Below, in pieces: positions 1 to 11,050 of a DNA stretch of 64,000 bases; within the stretch, counting starts at the first letter, position 1, and the number at the start of each line of letters is the position of its first letter. The notes beneath the pieces were generated by a model. The model searched no databases, was not told where the DNA came from, and saw nothing but the letters and a program-made list of their open reading frames with translations. The stretch is from contig CM064867.1 in the NCBI GenBank assembly GCA_032719365.1, forward strand, positions 57,476,601-57,540,600. The letters run 5' to 3'. Origin of the DNA: Prinsepia uniflora (taxonomy: Eukaryota; Streptophyta; Magnoliopsida; Rosales; Rosaceae). The translations under genes and the position numbers were made by a program.

Positions 1-2327
1 CTCATTATCAGTCACGATTCCAATCCCAGCAACGTGTGCCCATAAGCTCAAGGACTGCTATGATCCTGAGCATGTCGCCGTGAACACATCACCGACCGTC
101 AATCACCAAATCATCGTGAACATATCATCTATCGATCTCATATACTGCACTCCTGAGTTGAGCCTCCATCGGTTGCCGCCTCTCTCGGCTGCTCGATAAC
201 AGGCGCATCGTGACCTCTCCGCACCTCAAAGGCGACCATTATCTCCAGGGTGCTCTCTGGGAAAACGTATTCACAACCGGAGGCCCTCTAATAAAATCCG
301 AGTCTTTAAACTCAAAATCATATCTTCATCAATAAGGACACAAGCCCGAATATCATCAAATGGGTCACAAGCCTAAAAATAGTGTCTATCAACACTTCAG
401 AAACCCAAGATTCCTCGAATCCTATCAAATCCACAACTGGGTCTCATGCCCAAAATATCTTTCAGAAATCTCATAATTGGGTCACAACCCAATATATCTC
501 ACGTTTGGCTATACTCTAGGTCAAACTCTAAATCAAATGGGACATACGCTCGAAAGATATTTCCAAATGCGAAAACCATTTCACATTTCAAACACTTTTC
601 CAAAACACCTTTGAATATCATCCAAGTTAAAGTCAACATCCAACTGAGACTCATGCACAAATACATATTTCACGCATCTCCGTGAAATCCTTTAAAACCG
701 TATATCAAATCCTCATTTTCACGCCTCTCCGTGAAACCGTCGAAATCATATAAAACACGTGCATGTCGAAAACTCGATTGAAGCCTAAACATCATATGAA
801 TCATAAATCATAAAATACGTGCCATACTTCATTTTCTACGAAAATGCCAATCAAATCATATTAAAAGCATATGAAACCAATGCATCTCAAATCATGTTCA
901 TAAAACATATAAAACAGTTATACATGCATCATATTTCGTAAAACAATGTACACTCACAAATCGTCTGTACTACGCACTTCAAAACTCGCGTTGTAAGCCA
1001 CTCCGGGGCTAATCCATAATCTTTGAGACGTCCGGACCATCCAAATCATACTCAAAGGTCACTATCAACCTTTAGATGTCCATATCAAAGACCGTCACAC
1101 ATCCCTGAATGGTTAACGTGTCCTGAACATGCTTCCCGAGGCTAAAATCCGCTAAATGACCTACCAAATGAACTCCAATCGATCTTAAACCACCACCATT
1201 GGATTCAGATCGTCGAAATCTTACGAATAAGACTAATTTGACCTTGAAATTTATGCCCACGTGCCCCTACGCGGGGGTCAAGGTTTCGGTCAACGATCAA
1301 AGCTAACGTCACCAAAGTCAACGTTGACGTCATCCGGTCAACTCTGGCATCAGCAAAGTCAACATTAACGTCAGGCGGTCAATGGTCAATGATGACATCA
1401 TCTAGTCAACGGTCAACAAGTCACTGGGAACGTCGGCTGGCGTTGCTGTCTAGTTCAGCCACCGGTGGCCGGAATCTGCCATTTTTATCCAATTTTTCAA
1501 ACCTTCTTAACTTCCTCATTGCTCAACCAAATCCTACATTCTATATATGGATATCATGCTACTCAAGCCAAGGAATCCAAATATGAACCCAGAAATTCAA
1601 GAAAGTACCTGATTTTGAAGATATGACCTTTCAAAGTTTCGGCCAAAATTTGAATCGATGTTCCGGCCACTCTCGTCGTCCAAAACCTTCTATTCATGCA
1701 CCTACAAGCTCGTATAAGCTCAATGAACATGAATATGAGCTTAGAATCAATCCAAAACCTCAAAATAAATACCAAAAATCCAAGACCCACGGTTTTACCT
1801 TTTTCCTCCATGTTTTTCATCCTCTCATCCCCCCTCACTTTGTCTCTCTCTCTCCCTAGTCTAAAGGATGGAGATGGAAATGGTTTAGGGTGGTGGTTAC
1901 AATTTTGAGAAGGAAAATGAAGAAATGAAGATGAATGAAATGAAGAGGATAATGGTGCATGTATGTGTATGGTGTGAATTAATGGCTTGTCACTCATCTA
2001 TTCGTCCATAAAAGATATGTTGGGTCCCATTAAAGAAAAACCATTTAAAACTCATGCAATCGTAAATAGTTCTTGGAACCTTCCATGACCCATAAATTTC
2101 TCGTACGATGTCGCTTGTCTATGTACTCGTATCATTTCGATTTGCGTAATGGTCCTCGGTGCATGTGCATTGAACCTCCCGAATCAAAAGTCAACTTTTT
2201 ACCCTTTTTAGGAGAAAATCGTCATTTTATCCAAATCGTCCGCTAATCCTCGACTAGTCCTTAATTACTTCTCAATAATCCGTCATTAATCCTTAATTAA
2301 TTCGTAAATTCAGGATGGGTCCTTACA
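1..2327 (-). mobile_element. LARD-family LTR, minus strand, cut by window edge
   Basis: The right end reads GGGTCCTTACA, the reverse complement of a TGTAAGGACCC LTR start, a variant of the TGTAACGACCC start of the other copies. The body is collinear with the other minus-strand LTRs: the stretch about cataagctcaaggac and catgtcgccgtgaac near the start, then short hairpin-like words such as GGGTcacaACCC (about 478-494), half of the U3 palindrome (TCACTCATC near 1990), and W-box words near the right end. No reverse-complement PPT (ACCTTCCCTCC) lies to the right, so this is a 5' LTR or a solo LTR. The left end and target duplication are outside the window. Confidence 0.75.
1276..1416. promoter_or_regulatory. 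W-box cluster in LTR
   Basis: Nine copies of the W-box core TTGAC[C/T] (seen as GGTCAA six times and AGTCAA three times) fall in about 141 bp, together with a TGACGTCA overlapping GTCAACGTTGAC. WRKY factors bind TTGAC[C/T]. That this cluster is functional is inference. Confidence 0.55.
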
Positions 2328-4322
2328 CAACCAGCATTCCAAAAATGGAGTTCGGATAAGTTTGTTATGGGTCAATAATAGCTAGGGTTATTTTGGTAAT
2401 TTTGGCATAAAGGGTAATTTGGTAATTTTACATTTGTGACATATGAAAAATGTGTGCTATCTAAAAAATTCTCTAAGTTTATCTCTCACTATTCCCACCG
2501 ACGTAGCCCAAGTAATATAAGTATGTTGTGTGTGTTTTGAGTGTTTGGTGGTTGTGAACCGAAATGAAGAGAAAAATGAAATTCGAGAAAGAGAAACCAG
2601 AAATATGAAGGAGTAAATCGGGAACAAAAAAGTAAAGAAAAAGAGGAAGAAGGAGAGAAAGAAGGAAGGAAGAAGAGGGGAAAACAAGGGAGAAGGAGTG
2701 AGAGAAAACTGTGACCCGAGAACCCAAGTTTTGGGAATGGATGTTAAGGTGGTCTTATGGGTTGCTTAGTGTAAAGGTGAGGATTCTGGTATGCTAAGTA
2801 GGTCCCTTTGATCATGTTCAGATAGAATGGGGTGCTTTGAACGTGGGAAAGCTAGAGTTCAGGTTTAGGAAGCCATGCTCGAGAGATGGCAAGCTTGAAC
2901 CGTTAGTTGAGGTAAGTATTTCTCTTGTTTTATACCTTGTATCTCTTCTTGGGATAGGAATTGTAAATTTTGATGTTTGGCTCATCGGAAACGGTTGAGA
3001 AATGGCTGAGATACGACCGGGTTCAAGTAGCGGGTCGTCACCGACCCGGTTGCAAAAAACCAGGTTGAAGTTTGAGGTTGAAGGTGGTATTGTAGCTGGC
3101 ACGTGGCCACCACACATAGTCGATTGTGGTGGCGCATGCGAGCATGTGTGGCCTCTTTTGGCGATCCGTCCAACACAAACGTTATTCCTTATTTAATCCT
3201 AAGTCCAATGGTATCATGTATGAGGAATTTAGATATCGATTGAGTAGGGTTTCAAGGTTCAACATATATTGGTTATGTTTTAAATCTACATTAAAATGAG
3301 TAAATTAAAGAGGTGATCTTAACCTTATGTTGATAGTAACAATTGATGCTTATGATAGTGGTTATGTTGAGTACATTGTGGTTATATTGTGGGAATCTAT
3401 GATGTCTAGTGATAATTTCATATTGATGATAATGACTGTGGTGATGGTGATAACATATGGTGTCATGTAAATGTTGATGTTATATGTATGCGTAGATATA
3501 TTGATACATGTTTTGATAGTGCTGTGTTCATAATGATTTATGGAAAAGATGATAAGGAGGATAGTTTTGGTGAATAATTATCAAAGTATTATCTTGAGAA
3601 TTTAGAAGGGTAAATTATCATAAGGGATAAGTTGTATGATATATGAGTGGAACACTTATAATAGTATTTTTCTTAAGAAAATATGTAAATAGTATAAGTA
3701 TTTTAGAGTGTCGTGGATATATATATAGTTAAAACCTTATCCATGGCTCCATATATGGTTATGGTTATACTTTAGTTTAATCTCATGTTTAATCATAGTG
3801 GTGACTACTTGGTAACTTAAAGGTTGAGGATACGTTGATGTCACATAAGGTGACATGTTATAATGGAATAAGGTGAAGATATATATGTTAATATGATGAG
3901 ATTGTGACTAGGGAATAATTTTATAATTATTATGGTAAAATGGGAATGAATATCTAGAACAATTGTGATGCCTTGATTATTATATGATTAGTTTTGTAAT
4001 ATATATAATTTGATAATATAAGGTATGGGTACATAATTATGTATTTCTAGATCCATATCAACCTTGGTATATAGTTGGTGTTACAAGATGTGACAAAAGT
4101 AATAAAGGCAATAAAATCAACAATGGTCGAGCTAGTATTTCCACAACGTGTCGGAGAAGTGGGTTGGATGTGGGCAGTATCCCGCATGAGTGGATTCTAT
4201 TTCGCTAATTTATTGTGACATAAATACGGTTAGTAATTAAGAAAATCTCTAGTCTGATAAGACTTATCTGACGGGAGCAGGATCGGTCTGTTTTCCAAGA
4301 AAATTAGTGACGGGCCCTGCCA
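2328..4322 (+). mobile_element. Decayed plus-strand LTR, 3' part
   Basis: The right end has GACGGGAGCAGGATC followed by GACGGGCCCTGCCA, matching the terminal pattern GACGGGAGCAGGACC ... GACGGGTCCTGTCA of the plus-strand LTR that ends at 56046. Near 3080-3130 it also carries the family signature (TTGTAGCTGGCACGTGG, a diverged CTGTAGC-GCGCGTGG box). The 5' part is missing, apparently because the neighbouring minus-strand LTR is inserted in it. The 3' half (3200-4250) is AT-rich and featureless. A 99-codon minus-strand frame and a 64-codon plus-strand frame here are short and show nothing recognisable. Confidence 0.5.
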
Positions 4323-4499
4323 CCAAAGTGAGTGGGTTCGAGGCCACACTCATTGAATCTTCACGCAGAACTAGGTTTGGGGAGCGAGGGAACAGACTTC
4401 TCACATGGGTCTCTTTGTTGTGAGGCTATGTGGATGATGTTGGATGTATTGATAGTATGATGGGCCTTTGAGTCATAGTCTATCCTTAGATGGGTTGAC
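4323..4499. other. Unassigned spacer between two elements
   Basis: These 177 bp lie between the end of the decayed LTR and the start of the Athila-like LTR. I see no ORF, hairpin or copy elsewhere in the window. It may be the oldest host DNA here or an unrecognised fragment. Confidence 0.35.
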
Positions 4500-5292
4500 T
4501 GATAGGTCTTCAAATAAGCATTATTGTATATTATTTATACCCTTTATACTTGACTTTTAATATTAAAATAATAAATAATTGGAGAAAATAATATATTTTG
4601 TGATATTTTTGTAGAAATAAATAAAGCTTGGAATTTGGAGTGTTTTGGCGAAAGAATCGTCCTGACCGGAGTTCAAACGAAAAAATTATGGAATAAATTC
4701 GATGGATTTATTTAAATCCATTTTAAAATTTAAAATCCATTAAATTCTGTCCACATTTAAAGCCCAATCCAAGATGAAGCCCAATCCAATTGCAGCCTAG
4801 ATCTAATTGATCTAAGTCCAGCAAAGTCCAATTCATCCACCAAGCCCACGGCCCAAGAAACCCAACTCAATTTCCTCGCTCAGCCCTGAAGACTCCTTGG
4901 CGTGCGCCTACCAAAGTTGACCTCAGTGGTTTAGTGCTCGTGCGTTGAACTTCACTATGCTTCCTCAGCGCCTGACGCGCTAATTTCCACCTACTCCGCT
5001 GCACCTTCACGCCGAAAGTCCCTTACTTGTATCAGCCCACGCCTGCCGACTTCAAACTGCTCCATTAGCTGCTTCCTCCCAAGACCCACACCTCATGTCA
5101 GCTGTCTGCCACCAACTCTAGCAGCTCCAGCTCAGCAGTCCCTCATTGATTTTCAGAGATCCATGCCCTACTCCAATTGTGCAAGCTTTCCATCACCAAA
5201 TCAACCATAATTATCATCATTTATCATCATTGTTCATCATTTCATTTTTATATTTTATTGTTGTTTTTTTATTTGAATTTTGGCATTCCCTC

Positions 5293-5298
5293 TATAAA
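5293..5298 (+). promoter_or_regulatory. TATA box of Athila-like LTR copy 1
   Basis: TATAAA in the context CCCTCTATAAACAGGGAGG. The same position in copy 2 reads CCCTCTATAAATTGGGAGG, so the box is kept between diverged copies. It is the best promoter candidate for this family. Confidence 0.6.
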
Positions 5299-5686
5299 CA
5301 GGGAGGTCATTTGATGTCCCCAATGGTCCCCATTTTCCCCCTTTCTTCTATTTTCTTAGTTCATTTTAGTTTAGTTTTTTTTTTCACTCTTTTGAGAGAT
5401 ATTTTTTGGGACCATTTTAGCTTCTTGTAGATTGTTCTTCTTAAATTCTTGTAAATAATATTCCGTTGTTCGGTGCATTTATAATATGAAAAATGTATTC
5501 ATGTAATTGAGATGATGAATGTATAATTTCGTGATTGGTTTAATATGAGCATGATGTTAGAGTGTTTGTAAAAATTGTGTTTGAAGAAAATCCACTTGTA
5601 CAAAGGTTAAAGTAAAAGTAGAATTAAATTCTTAATTATTTTTACTTTTTTTTCTTTATTTGTATGATTACAATATTCCAAAACCG

Positions 5687-5756
5687 CCCCCTCCACCCCC
5701 CTACATACCCCCCCCCCCCCCTCCCCTCCCCCCCCCCCCCCCCCCCCCCAACCCCA
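5687..5756. repeat. Poly-C tract
   Basis: About 70 bp are almost pure C, including uninterrupted runs above 14. The equivalent place in LTR copy 2 (about 61870-61890) reads CCCTCCC only, so the tract expanded in copy 1. Its exact length may be unreliable because such runs sequence and assemble poorly. Confidence 0.8.
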
Positions 5757-6123
5757 CTTTCATTATTTTAATTCTTTAATTCTATGTTTCAATAATTCTT
5801 TCATTCTTTTATTCTTTAATTCATTTATTCTTTAATTCTTTAATTTTTTATTCTTTTATTATTTAATTATTTAATTCTTTATTCATTAATTCATTTATTC
5901 ATCAATTCATTCATTCATTAATTCTTTCATTCGTTAATTCATTTATTAATTTATTCTTTTATTCATTATTCTTTTTTACTAACACATTAATAATGTTCCC
6001 TAATTTCTCCGGTTAAGAACAATCCATATTTACCAATACTACAACTATAGAAAAAAGGTTTAAATTGCATAATACTCAAATTACGTGTTTAATTTAATGC
6101 GTAGTTTGAGCGTTATCAATTTT

Positions 6124-6141
6124 TGGCACCGTTGCAGAGGA
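6124..6141 (+). other. Primer-binding site, tRNA-Asp type (degenerate)
   Basis: TGGCACCGTTGCAGAGGA compared with the canonical TGGCGCCGTTGCCGGGGA, complementary to the 3' end of plant tRNA-Asp. It lies six bases after the LTR end. Athila elements use this primer. Confidence 0.7.
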
Positions 6142-6189
6142 AATTGAAAATCATTTTTAATGTGTTAGTGTATGTATATAAATTGTGCA

Positions 6190-6730
6190 TATTATACTTG
6201 TTTATAATTTTTATTTTTGTTCATTTTATATTTGTTCTTAATTTTCATAATATACTTGTTTATAATCTCTATACTTGTTCATTTATATTTGTTTATTTTT
6301 GTTTTTATACATGTACATATTATACTTGTTCATAATGTTTATCTTTATACATGTTCATATTATACTTGTATATTATTTTTATTTATTTTTATACTTGTTC
6401 ATAACTTTTAATTTTATGCTTGTTCATAATTTTGATTCTTTAATTGTTCTTATTATATTTGTTTATAATGTTCATACTTTCCTTATTCATAATTTCCAAT
6501 TTATACTTGTTCATAAATGTTGATAATTTTTTTATATACTTGTTCATATTATAAATGTTTATGTAAATTTAAATTCTTATTATACTTGTTCATTTTATAC
6601 TTGTGATTGTACATACTTGTTCATTTTATACTTGTTTATATTTTAATTGTTTATGATTGTATATATTTGTTATACTTGTTCATAATATTCATATTATACT
6701 TGTTCATAAATTGTACATTATACTTTTTCA
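6190..6730. repeat. Degenerate TACTTGTTCATAAT repeat, copy 1
   Basis: A word close to TATACTTGTTCATAAT recurs with irregular spacing. The block is nearly identical to 62285-62825 in the second internal region, so it predates the LTR-internal-LTR-internal arrangement. Confidence 0.7.
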
Positions 6731-7484
6731 CTTTTTATTATTTTTTATTTTTATTTCTTTTGAATTGTTTTATTTTTTATTTCTTTAACTTGCATTTTTA
6801 ACTTAACTTGCATCTTTAGTTTAACTTGCATTGCATCTTTAATTTAAATTTTCATTTCTAACTTGCATCTTTAACTTGCATTTTTAACTTCACTTGAATC
6901 TTTAGTTTAACTTGCATTGCATCTTTAATCTAATTTGCATCTCTAATTTGCATTCTTGAAAAACGTGCATAATTGACTAACTAACTTACATCTCTGTCTA
7001 GGCTGGATGGACGTTAAACTTCAAGTGCTTGTTGGGAGGCAACTCAATGTGTTCTCGGGATATGACGGAGTCATCAACATAGATTTGTTATCTTTCTACC
7101 CTTCACTCTCCTTTATTTTATTTATTTATTGTATTCGTGTTTTATTTTCGTAAATCATTCTCCTTACTTCAATTCTATGTTCAATTAGTTCTTATTTTCC
7201 TACATTGAGGACTATGTAAAATTTAAGTGTGGGGGAATGGTTTACAATTTTAATTGTCCAATAAAATTGTTTTATAAAAATTATTCAAAAAGAATATATA
7301 AAAAAAAATTTGTTTATTGTTTTCTTGAGTCTTTTTGTTTTAATTTAGTGTTTTTACGAGTATTAAGTTGCCCTTTAACTTTTCAATGATATGAATGAAG
7401 GGAACTGAATATGTTATGGCAATAAACATGATAAGTGTTATAACTTGTAGATAATGCATGTAAATTGGTATATAAGTAAGCACG

Positions 7485-7489
7485 TTAAG
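7485..7489. repeat. Target-site duplication TTAAG, left copy
   Basis: TTAAG directly precedes TGTAACGACCC. The partner TTAAG is at 56047-56051, directly after GGGTCCTGTCA, 48.5 kb away. The pair brackets the plus-strand host LTR and everything later inserted into it. Confidence 0.85.
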
Positions 7490-9261
7490 TGTAACGACCC
7501 GAAAATTCGAAAAATAAAAATTTGGAAAATTTGAAGGAAATGACGATTTTGCCCCTATTTTATAAGGGCCGAAAGTTGACTTTTTGATCGGGACACTTTT
7601 TGGACTGGCCGTAAAGACCATTGGGTAGGTCTCGACACACTGAGTCCGTACACAAGCGGCACGTGTCAATCGTAATTCGGATTACAAATTTACGGGTCTA
7701 GATACATAAGGGCATTTTGGTAATTATGTGTGGCATGGGCAAAAAGCTAATTTGAGCAGGTATTGGCTGATTCAGCTGCGTGATTAGTCAATGGCTTCAT
7801 TAAGTGACATCTGTCACTATAAGGAAACAATTAGTGGCTTAACCGCTTAAGTGAAATAGGCGGTTTGAATAATGAGGTGTGAATAATCCTTTCCACCGTT
7901 AGGCCTTACTACTTTGATGCTAAGCTCTACCTTAAGCAGCCAATATTTCCCTGTTCGATTTATTTAGGGGGATTAAGAGAGGGAGAATAGAGAATTGAGA
8001 TTGAGAGAGGAAGAAAAGTGATGAAAAATGTGAAAGAAAAGCCCAAAACCCGAAACTTGTTCTTGAGAGAATGAGAATTTAATTTTGAGTTGTAGGCCAG
8101 CCCAAGTCAAATTAAGGTTAGATTAAGACTTCTGGGACTCTGATTAGTCGAACCAAATCAAGAACGAAGGAAATCGGTGGTGTCTTGGCCGTGAACGGGA
8201 GTCCTCAACCCCTCAAAAATTCGAGGTGGATTTCAGGTAATTGGAGGCAAGGGAGCTAGAAATTCATTTCAAAATCGTCTTTAGAATGAACCTACGATGC
8301 CCCCTGACTAATTAATCGAAGAACTCAATGAGTATTTGATGAAATTAGACAATGAACATTCTTCGAAAAATTTGTATTAAGTTATATTATTTTAAGCCAA
8401 CTATCGATGTAATTGATTCCATAGAACCTTAATTCGCATTAAACCGATGAAATTCAACGTTTTAATTAGTGAAAATGATGCAGAATTGATGGGTATTGAG
8501 TCTGGTTCACACGCGGGTTGCAGACCCGTTTGACAGAGGAAACGGGTGAGGACGATGGTACTGTAGCAGGCGCGTGGCACCCACGCGCATCCACTAACGG
8601 TGGCGTTTGAGGGCGCGTGAGACCGAATCTCGAGGTGAGTTCAACATGAAACTTTCTCCTTTTAATGTAACGAACATTTTGGCACTAGTTTCGAGGAAAT
8701 TAGATATCTTTTCGATAGTGTTCAGTGTATCTGAAGTTTTCGTATACATTTAGAATACGTATTTAAATCCCATAAAAATTGGGGAAAATTATATGAGGAC
8801 TATTGAAGTGTTAGTGACCCTCGATAATCATTTTGGTTAGGAATTGTGATTTCCGGAATTTACGGAAAAACGTGCAGCTCGGAAGCGGGCCGTTTGGACG
8901 GTGTGTGAGTGGACTTTGCTTTCTAAATTTCAATGCATGCATAATTATTTTCTATGCTTTATATTTATGATTTCTATGCTTATGCTTATGGTAATTACAA
9001 TTTCTGTATTTACACGTATTTCGATATTCAATACGTAATTGCACGTATTTTAAGAATATGGTTTATGCTATACTTTGATGAAGGTTTGATGGATGATTTT
9101 AAATGGTTTACACATATCATGTTTTGTTAATGATTTGATGATGTGACGTTTTAAATGTGAATTCGGGCACGAGACCCATTTAAATAAAATATGATTTCGG
9201 GCTTGGTTTTGGAATTTGGATTACGATGGATTCTAGATTTTTGTGAATTACACATGATTTC
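7490..9261 (+). mobile_element. Host plus-strand LTR, 5' segment
   Basis: It starts TGTAACGACCCG after the duplication TTAAG. It carries the family landmarks in order: W-box words in U3, a decayed palindrome (AGTGACATCTGTCACT near 7803), the CTGTAGC-GCGCGTGG box (about 8565-8600), the conserved TGTAACGAACATTTTGG box (about 8667), and the left arm GTGTGAGTGGAC (8903-8914). At about 9262 it changes abruptly to minus-strand LARD internal sequence. The missing middle is lost, and its 3' part continues at 45302. No gene is seen. Confidence 0.8.
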
Positions 9262-9317
9262 GACACATGCCCATCTCGACAGAGTCACATCCCGGCTTGT
9301 GACTCATCGTCATCACC

Positions 9318-9480
9318 GTCACCGGCACCAGCACCAACGCTACTACCAGCACCAACACACTAACACCAGCACACTAACACCAGTATCAGTATCAGCAATA
9401 GCCTCCGCATCAGCACACGGGCATCCACACTAGTATCAGTATCAGCACTAGCCTTTGCATCAGCACACTAATACCATCAC
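9318..9480. repeat. CACCAG/ACACTAA minisatellite in LARD internal region
   Basis: Short words such as AGCACCAACAC, CACTAACACCAG and GTATCAGTATCAGC alternate. The same block recurs at about 15570-15680, 21350-21500, 27730-27820 and 40880-41070, so it is part of the element, and its length differs between copies. Confidence 0.7.
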
Positions 9481-10587
9481 CTGCACACCGTGTGCAAAAC
9501 TGACAACCCTGGATCTCCGCTCATACCGAGCGATGACCCCATACCTCTGCTCAAATAGAAGAAACTTTGCCTCCCTCGTACCCAATAACTCTGGGTACAG
9601 TCACCCTGACATCTTATACAAGAAAAGGAAACATTCCCCGAACGTCCCCGATTCCCAACAACTGTAACTACAACCACCCACGGTAGTAGTGCCTGCCATA
9701 GATTCGTGCAAACCTAACCACTAGACATCACGATCTAGACTCCGCATCCAACGGAATCAATCGCCCGTACCAACTACTCTGTATCCCCACTCCGGGATTC
9801 CATCGACAAGTACCAACCCTGGTAATTTGTCCAACCTATCTCTAACCAGTCGTAACTCGACTCAACCAATGTTGTCTACCGGATCACCAATGACCTTAGT
9901 TGCACTAACAATCCATCACACCTAAAGAAGCACAACAACCAACTAATCCTAGCTGATTTACACAACCTCGACTGCAGAGTGCAGTCCCATCACTAAAGCT
10001 GACATGACTAGACCGACCAACGGTAAAGACTCCGAAAAGTCGTCAAAGTCAAACCACTCGCCAAGTTACCTTTCCGAACCATACCTCCTACCTTAGGATC
10101 CCACGATCACTACCTAGGGTTCCCCTGAACCCAATTGCAGAAAGCAGTATAATCCACAATCTGACCGACCACGAGGTCTTGACATCGTAAAGACGTCAAT
10201 CCAATCCTACCGTCAATCCAACTAGGTTTACTCGAACCCGGCTACTCCCAGCAGCATAGCCACCTAACTCAACAAAATTCGACCATCTAATGGTCACAAC
10301 ACCAAACTGTCGTCAAAATCGATCCTACAACATCGTGAAAGACGATCCCAAATAACCGTCTCACGATCAAAACTCTAAAGTACTAATACTTTTATCCTTC
10401 CGTAAGGTCCCACACTGCCAACCACGACAGAACTATGGCAACCCCGACATCAAATGTCGAACCAAGACGTTCCACTATTCAAACCTACTAAATATCGTAT
10501 CGACATCCTAACTATCAGGTGGATAACGAAATGTAGCCCATTGAGACATCACAACCTCCACCTGCGCATCACTCCTAGTGCAAACAA

Positions 10588-10599
10588 GATCTGATACCA
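10588..10599 (-). other. Primer-binding site, initiator tRNA-Met type
   Basis: GATCTGATACCA, the reverse complement of TGGTATCAGATC, compared with TGGTATCAGAGC for plant initiator tRNA-Met. It sits two bases before the LTR end TGTCAC at 10602. Confidence 0.75.
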
Positions 10600-11027
10600 C
10601 TTGTCACTTGTCCCAATCCCCCTGGGATTAACGCGGGACGACCCTGATCCCATCTAACACGAAGTGTCAGACAAGGGAAATTCCAACCTTAGCCCTCTCG
10701 GGCTTTCAGAGTACACCAGGATCCGGAGGAGGTATGTGTTATCTCGGTCCCTATTACAGTCCGCATCTGCCGTCAACCGAAGGGCAGTCAAAACATTAAA
10801 AGCTGTGAGTGGACAAAATAATAGTTATAAAAACATTTCATAAGAAAGATATTTGTACCCAGGTCAATGTCCGCAGACCAATGACCCTCCCTGAGGTTAT
10901 AACCTAAGCCCTCCTGAGAGTAAGGTACCCAATGGGGGCAACTCCACTCAGTGCTCCGTGACTACTCCGGGGTCCATCCAGGCCAACGACCATCCCCGGA
11001 GGAGACAATCCAAGTAAAGGAAGGTAT

Positions 11028-11050
11028 ATATATATATATATATATATATA
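11028..11050. repeat. (TA)n microsatellite in LTR L1
   Basis: An uninterrupted TA run. The equivalent point in L3 (about 33262-33289) and L4 (about 42848-42869) has TA runs of other lengths, as expected for slippage. Confidence 0.8.

Larger units (their letters stand above)
4500..6118 (+). mobile_element. Athila-like LTR, copy 1 (5' LTR)
   Basis: It starts TGATAGGTCTTCAAATAAGC, the same start as the copy at 60179, where that start directly follows a PPT. It ends GCGTTATCA, directly before a tRNA-Asp-type primer-binding site. A TATA box (TATAAA, 5293-5298) lies in the middle. Relative to copy 2 (2,037 bp) it has lost about 0.54 kb near 5447 and gained a poly-C tract at 5687-5756. The AT-rich 3' half is built of ATTCTTTAATTC-like words. 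Confidence 0.8.
6119..7484 (+). mobile_element. Athila-like internal region, 5' segment, non-coding
   Basis: It follows the LTR and PBS. It has three parts: an AT-rich stretch of degenerate TACTTGTTCATAAT words (about 6190-6730), runs of AACTTGCATCTTTA words (6785-6960), and a conserved block GGCTGGATGGACGTTAAAC ... TTGTTGGGAGGCAACTC (about 7000-7050) seen in Athila-type elements. A PPT-like AAGTGTGGGGG lies near 7225. No gag or pol motif is visible, so the element is non-autonomous. Hydrophobic frames at 6123-6335, 6217-6411 and 6275-6523 come from the AT-rich words. It is interrupted by the LTR at 7490 and resumes at 56047. Confidence 0.7.
9262..10601 (-). mobile_element. LARD internal region, truncated, minus strand (duplication copy 1)
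   Basis: Collinear with the internal regions at 15513-15681 plus 18966-20157 and at 40814-42148. It ends on a reverse-complement primer-binding site next to the LTR at 10602. Its left end lacks about 2 kb of internal sequence and the whole 3' LTR, removed by a deletion whose junction (atgatttcgacacatgcc) recurs at 21292. It contains the CACCAG/CACTAA minisatellite (about 9318-9480). There is no coding frame of note. Confidence 0.75.

Noticed and set aside
6123..6523. Hydrophobic Leu/Ile/Phe/Tyr-rich frames that look like membrane peptides
   Set aside because: They are translations of AT-rich TACTTGTTCATAAT repeats in three overlapping frames; the near copy at 62219-62619 is also repeat-driven.
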